The position numbers and the translations under genes are program-made. Source: an uncultured Oscillospiraceae bacterium (GTDB lineage Bacteria; Bacillota; Clostridia; Oscillospirales; Oscillospiraceae). From it: DNA of 32,873 nucleotides. Location of the stretch: contig CABSMJ010000025.1 of assembly GCA_902478785.1 (NCBI GenBank), positions 1 through 32,873 on the forward strand, given 5' to 3'. Shown here piece by piece: positions 30,504-32,873 of the stretch. Numbering within the stretch: position 1 is the stretch's first letter; each line of letters opens with the position of its first letter. The notes under the pieces were generated by a model, which had not been told where the DNA came from, ran no database searches, and saw only the letters and a list, made by a program, of their open reading frames with translations.

Positions 30504-30676
30504 GTCTTAGCGTCTGGCTCTTGGATGATGGATAGATTCAGTTGTCTTACCGCAATCAAGGTTTCATGTTTGCATTTAGGGCAATATAGCGGAAAGTTTT
30601 CCAGGACTGTATCATCGCGGATTTTCAATCGCGTTTTACTGCCGCAAAAGGGGCATAAAATCCATTCTATCTTCAT
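30491..30676 (-). CDS. Small cysteine-rich KTR domain protein (Tn916 orf6-like)
   Basis: This 61-residue protein fits the Cys-rich KTR family: ILCPFCGSKTRLKIRDDT followed by PLYCPKCKHETLI. The two CxxC pairs form a likely zinc ribbon, and the KTR residues that give the family its name are present. Its function is unknown. Relatives sit beside resistance genes in Tn916-type elements. A longer frame exists, but the ATG at 30676 follows AGAGGAAG and gives the family's usual length. It lies 1 base after yjdF. Confidence 0.85.
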   Translation of the reverse strand: MKIEWILCPFCGSKTRLKIRDDTVLENFPLYCPKCKHETLIAVRQLNLSIIQEPDAKTQSR

Positions 30677-30677
30677 G

Positions 30678-31100
30678 TTATCTTCCTCTGTGCTTGGCTT
30701 TCTTCTTTTCCTGCCGTATGGCAAACTGGCGGTCATTCTCCGCCTCTTTCTGCTCACGGCTCTTGGTTTTCCGTTCCAGCTTACATTGCTCATGCTGGAG
30801 TTTCAACGCCTGCTGCGCCTTTGTTCCAATGCCTTTATCTTGCAGCTGGCTTTGAATTTCACGCTGCATACGTTTGGGATTGACTTTTCGCTCTATGGCT
30901 ACTTTGGCCTGGATCGGGGGACTGAATTTCAGCTTGTGCCAATTTTTCAGCAGAAACTCATAGACCTCGTAATCTTTAGGCTCTGAGCCAAAAGTGATTT
31001 TGCATACCTCGTACTTACCGTTATCCGTTCTTTCGTATAGACCGATCCAAAACGGAGCTTCAGATAGGATGGTCAAACTGCTTTGAGGGGCCGTACTCAT
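30678..31100 (-). CDS. yjdF: YjdF family protein (DUF2992)
   Basis: The 140-residue protein has the YjdF N-terminal domain (APFWIGLYERTDNGKYEVCKITFGSEPKDYEVYEFL) and a long, very basic helical tail (KARKxQ-like repeats, ending KKKAKHRGR) expected to bind nucleic acid. In Bacillus yjdF is preceded by a riboswitch for azaaromatic compounds. Here the gene overlaps padR by 4 bp and has no such leader, so control would pass to the PadR promoter. It may help tolerate toxic aromatic compounds together with the MATE pump, which is inference. Confidence 0.85.
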   Translation of the reverse strand: MSTAPQSSLTILSEAPFWIGLYERTDNGKYEVCKITFGSEPKDYEVYEFLLKNWHKLKFSPPIQAKVAIERKVNPKRMQREIQSQLQDKGIGTKAQQALKLQHEQCKLERKTKSREQKEAENDRQFAIRQEKKKAKHRGR

Positions 31101-31621
31101 TCTTTTAAGAACTGCCCTTCAAAGTGATCCAGCCATTCCAGTAGGGCGCGATAGAGAAGCTGCTGCTGCTCAAAAATCGTTCTCCCAACCAAAGGAATGT
31201 CTGCAAATTCCTTCGCATAGCCCTCGTTCAATTCAGCCGAGGACTGTATGCTCCGGCGCAAAGCCGAAACCAGCTCCAACGCATCGGCTTTGTCCATCTT
31301 GTTCAGATTCGTAATGACTACATTGAAATCGAATAGCAAGGGCACTGGGCCAGAGGCGCAAGAGACCATCAGCTCCTTAAAATGCGCTCTGCCCTGATCG
31401 GTAATAGAATAGATGGCTTTATCTGCAAACTTATCGCCCTTGACAATATCGCTTTGGAGATAACCCTTCTCGCTCAACTGAAGGACCTTACGATAAATAG
31501 AAGGTGCGCTTATTTTTGTCCAGCGGGAAAAATGGTGGTACTCCACATCCTTTTGAATGTCATAGGCGCTTTGCGGTTTCTCCAATACAATACCAAGTAT
31601 GACTAAATCAATCGACGACAT
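31097..31621 (-). CDS. PadR family transcriptional regulator
   Basis: The 174-residue protein has the PadR winged helix at its N-terminus: DLVILGIVLEKPQSAYDIQK, then KISAPSIYRKVLQLSEKGYL and SITDQGRAHFKELM. A helical C-terminal dimerisation part follows (LVSALRRSIQSSAELNEGYA). PadR proteins are usually repressors released by aromatic or antibiotic-like compounds, often controlling a nearby efflux pump. The ATG at 31621 has GGAGGT upstream and gives the conserved start; the longer frame is not needed. A near-perfect palindrome covers its own promoter, so it is very probably autoregulated. Confidence 0.92.
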   Translation of the reverse strand: MSSIDLVILGIVLEKPQSAYDIQKDVEYHHFSRWTKISAPSIYRKVLQLSEKGYLQSDIVKGDKFADKAIYSITDQGRAHFKELMVSCASGPVPLLFDFNVVITNLNKMDKADALELVSALRRSIQSSAELNEGYAKEFADIPLVGRTIFEQQQLLYRALLEWLDHFEGQFLKE

Positions 31622-31633
31622 AACGACACCTCC

Positions 31634-31679
31634 GACTTTTACTATCAACAATAGTACTATTGACAATAGCAAAAGTCAA
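31634..31679 (-). promoter_or_regulatory. padR promoter overlapped by a 44-bp near-palindromic operator
   Basis: On the minus strand TTGACT (31679-31674) and TACTAT (31656-31651) are separated by 17 bases. An imperfect palindrome of 44 bp (31634-31677) covers both boxes. Its centre CAATAGTACTATTG (31649-31662) is a perfect 14-bp palindrome. Binding of a PadR dimer or dimer pair would block the promoter of padR-yjdF-KTR. Confidence 0.88.
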
Positions 31680-31690
31680 GGGGCTCTCTA

Positions 31691-32873
31691 TCACTTTTCG
31701 GAATTAGCCGTCGCCTTTTTTTCAGCAATAGATAGTTCTTTGTGAAGATGTACTGCCATAAATACAGTAATCACTACGGAAAGCACATCAGCGATGGGTT
31801 GGGCATACAAAATTCCATTCATCCCCCATACCATAGGCAGCAACAAGATGACAGGAACAAAGCAGATGCCTTGTCTGCAAGCACCCAAAACGAAGCCTGC
31901 TGCACCTTTTCCCAATGCAAGGAACAAAGAGGAATATACTGTGTAGAAACCAAAAAGGATGAATGTGATCCCATTCGCAAACAGGGATTTTTGACCGGCT
32001 AAAATCATTTGAGTATCTCCCTCGGTAAATTGAGAGATGATCTGCGTGGAGAAAACGGCCATCACCAAGCCCACGACTAAGCAAAAACTTGTAGACCAAA
32101 TGATCGAGGTTTTGATTGCTTCGCGCAGGCGGTCAAACTTCTTTGCCCCATAGCTGAATCCGGCAATAGGCTGGAATCCTTTCAAAAATCCAAAGACAAC
32201 AAGCGTTCCCATAGAAGTAATTCGCGTGACTGCCCCCATCCCTGCAATGACCGAATCGCCATAATCGCCGGATGCACGGTTAATTAGCGCAATCGAAAGA
32301 CTTGTCAGCAGTTGGAACACTAAAGTAGGAATACCAATTTTCAAGATTTCCGCCATCATTTGTCCAGTTGGAGAAAATGCTTTTACGCTGAAGGAAAATG
32401 CGCTTTTTTTGTGAAGAACATAGGTTAGATAAACAAGTGTGGATACCATTTGCGAAATTGCCGTGGTGATTGCTGCACCCGCTACCCCCATGTCCAAAGC
32501 GTAAATGAAAAGAGGGTCCAATCCGATGTTCAATACGGCTCCCAGCAGCAAGGCGCACATGGTCGTCTTTGCGGCACCCTCGCTGCTTACAATGTTGTTC
32601 ATTGTTACATTAAACACGTTGAAAATACAGGACAGCACATAAATTCTTGCGTATGTTAGGGCATACGGCATAATCGTTTCTGTTGCGCCCAGCATCGCCA
32701 AAATTGGTTTGAGGAAAATGGTAGAAAACAGAATGATAATGGCGCCAATCAGAATACTGCTGTATAGTGCGGTGCTTGCCACCCTATTGGCGGTATCTTT
32801 ATCTCCGCGCCCCAGTAATCTTGACAGATAGGATGCGGCTCCGTTACCGAACATAAGGCCCAAACCAACCACG
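31691..32873 (-). CDS. MATE family multidrug efflux protein (5' end outside window)
   Basis: The protein (393 residues visible) belongs to the MATE family of sodium- or proton-driven exporters. GNGAASYLSRLLGRGDKDTANR near the visible start is a family landmark, as are NNIVSSEGAAKTTM, LNIGLDPLFIYALDMGVAGAA, GFLKGFQPIAGFSYGAKKFDR and the paired hydrophobic helices. The start lies beyond the right edge, so perhaps 50 residues are missing. The stop lies 70 bases before the padR start. Its substrate is unknown; relatives export drugs, dyes and aromatic compounds. It is AT-rich like the rest of the island. Confidence 0.9.
   Translation of the reverse strand, partial: VVGLGLMFGNGAASYLSRLLGRGDKDTANRVASTALYSSILIGAIIILFSTIFLKPILAMLGATETIMPYALTYARIYVLSCIFNVFNVTMNNIVSSEGAAKTTMCALLLGAVLNIGLDPLFIYALDMGVAGAAITTAISQMVSTLVYLTYVLHKKSAFSFSVKAFSPTGQMMAEILKIGIPTLVFQLLTSLSIALINRASGDYGDSVIAGMGAVTRITSMGTLVVFGFLKGFQPIAGFSYGAKKFDRLREAIKTSIIWSTSFCLVVGLVMAVFSTQIISQFTEGDTQMILAGQKSLFANGITFILFGFYTVYSSLFLALGKGAAGFVLGACRQGICFVPVILLLPMVWGMNGILYAQPIADVLSVVITVFMAVHLHKELSIAEKKATANSEK

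Noticed and set aside
31622..31672. A longer PadR starting near 31672
   Set aside because: It would run through the promoter and operator; the ATG at 31621 has a good ribosome binding site and the family-typical start.
31622..31690. yjdF riboswitch
   Set aside because: yjdF sits inside an operon overlapping padR, and the only upstream gap holds the padR promoter palindrome.

Overview
The window looks like a chromosome segment of a GC-rich gut Firmicute, most like the Oscillospiraceae (Flavonifractor/Pseudoflavonifractor/Lawsonibacter-like). The reasons are Firmicute-type gene sets (gyrB-gyrA, rpsF-ssb-rpsR, metQNI, azlCD, QueT), strong AGGAGG-type ribosome binding sites, VanY/SLH surface proteins and GC-rich third codon positions. 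The genus is inference. gyrB and gyrA suggest, but do not prove, that the replication origin is nearby.

Layout. 1-4.4 kb: the 3' part of gyrB, a small lipoprotein gene, and gyrA. 4.4-5.6 kb: rnhA (RNase HI) in a repeat-rich setting, with three 131-bp tandem units containing its start region upstream and a diverged copy of its last 24 codons downstream. 5.6-10 kb: a leucine-rich-repeat lipoprotein, a convergent LOR/SDH-type ornithine cyclodeaminase-like gene, and glutamine-dependent NAD synthetase, whose 3' end is also duplicated. 10-13 kb: a fluoride channel (crcB), then leftward genes for a fold-III PLP decarboxylase and the AzlCD amino-acid exporter. 13-17.6 kb: rightward dusB, ECF sigma factor and zinc anti-sigma factor; a QueT transporter behind a structured leader; and rpsF-ssb-rpsR with a strong promoter. 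17.6-20.8 kb: a palindrome-rich spacer and a leftward operon of lipoprotein, tatD, TatD-associated radical SAM and an unknown protein. 21-25.4 kb: a methionine-type ABC importer operon with two metQ genes that share a 551-bp identical block, then metN, metI and a DUF169 gene. 25.6-27.2 kb: an SLH/VanY carboxypeptidase.

Near 27.7 kb base composition changes sharply to AT-rich, and the rest appears to be part of a mobile element. It holds a two-gene HEPN/DUF5343 module (candidate defence or toxin system), an HTH protein and sigma-like regulator arranged like Tn916 orf8/orf7, and a cargo operon (Cys-rich KTR, YjdF, PadR regulator, MATE efflux pump) with a near-palindromic operator over the padR promoter. 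No integrase or excisionase is visible, and the element continues past the right edge.

The most unusual signals are: rnhA bracketed by synonymously recoded copies of its own two ends; a second 3'-end gene duplication at nadE; overlapping mini-ORFs chained by ATGA junctions into rnhA; the HEPN/DUF5343 pair occupying the place where a Tn916-like element would carry xis-int; and recurrent TGTGGAAAA hairpins between genes. All calls come from reading the sequence and from family knowledge; no database search was run.
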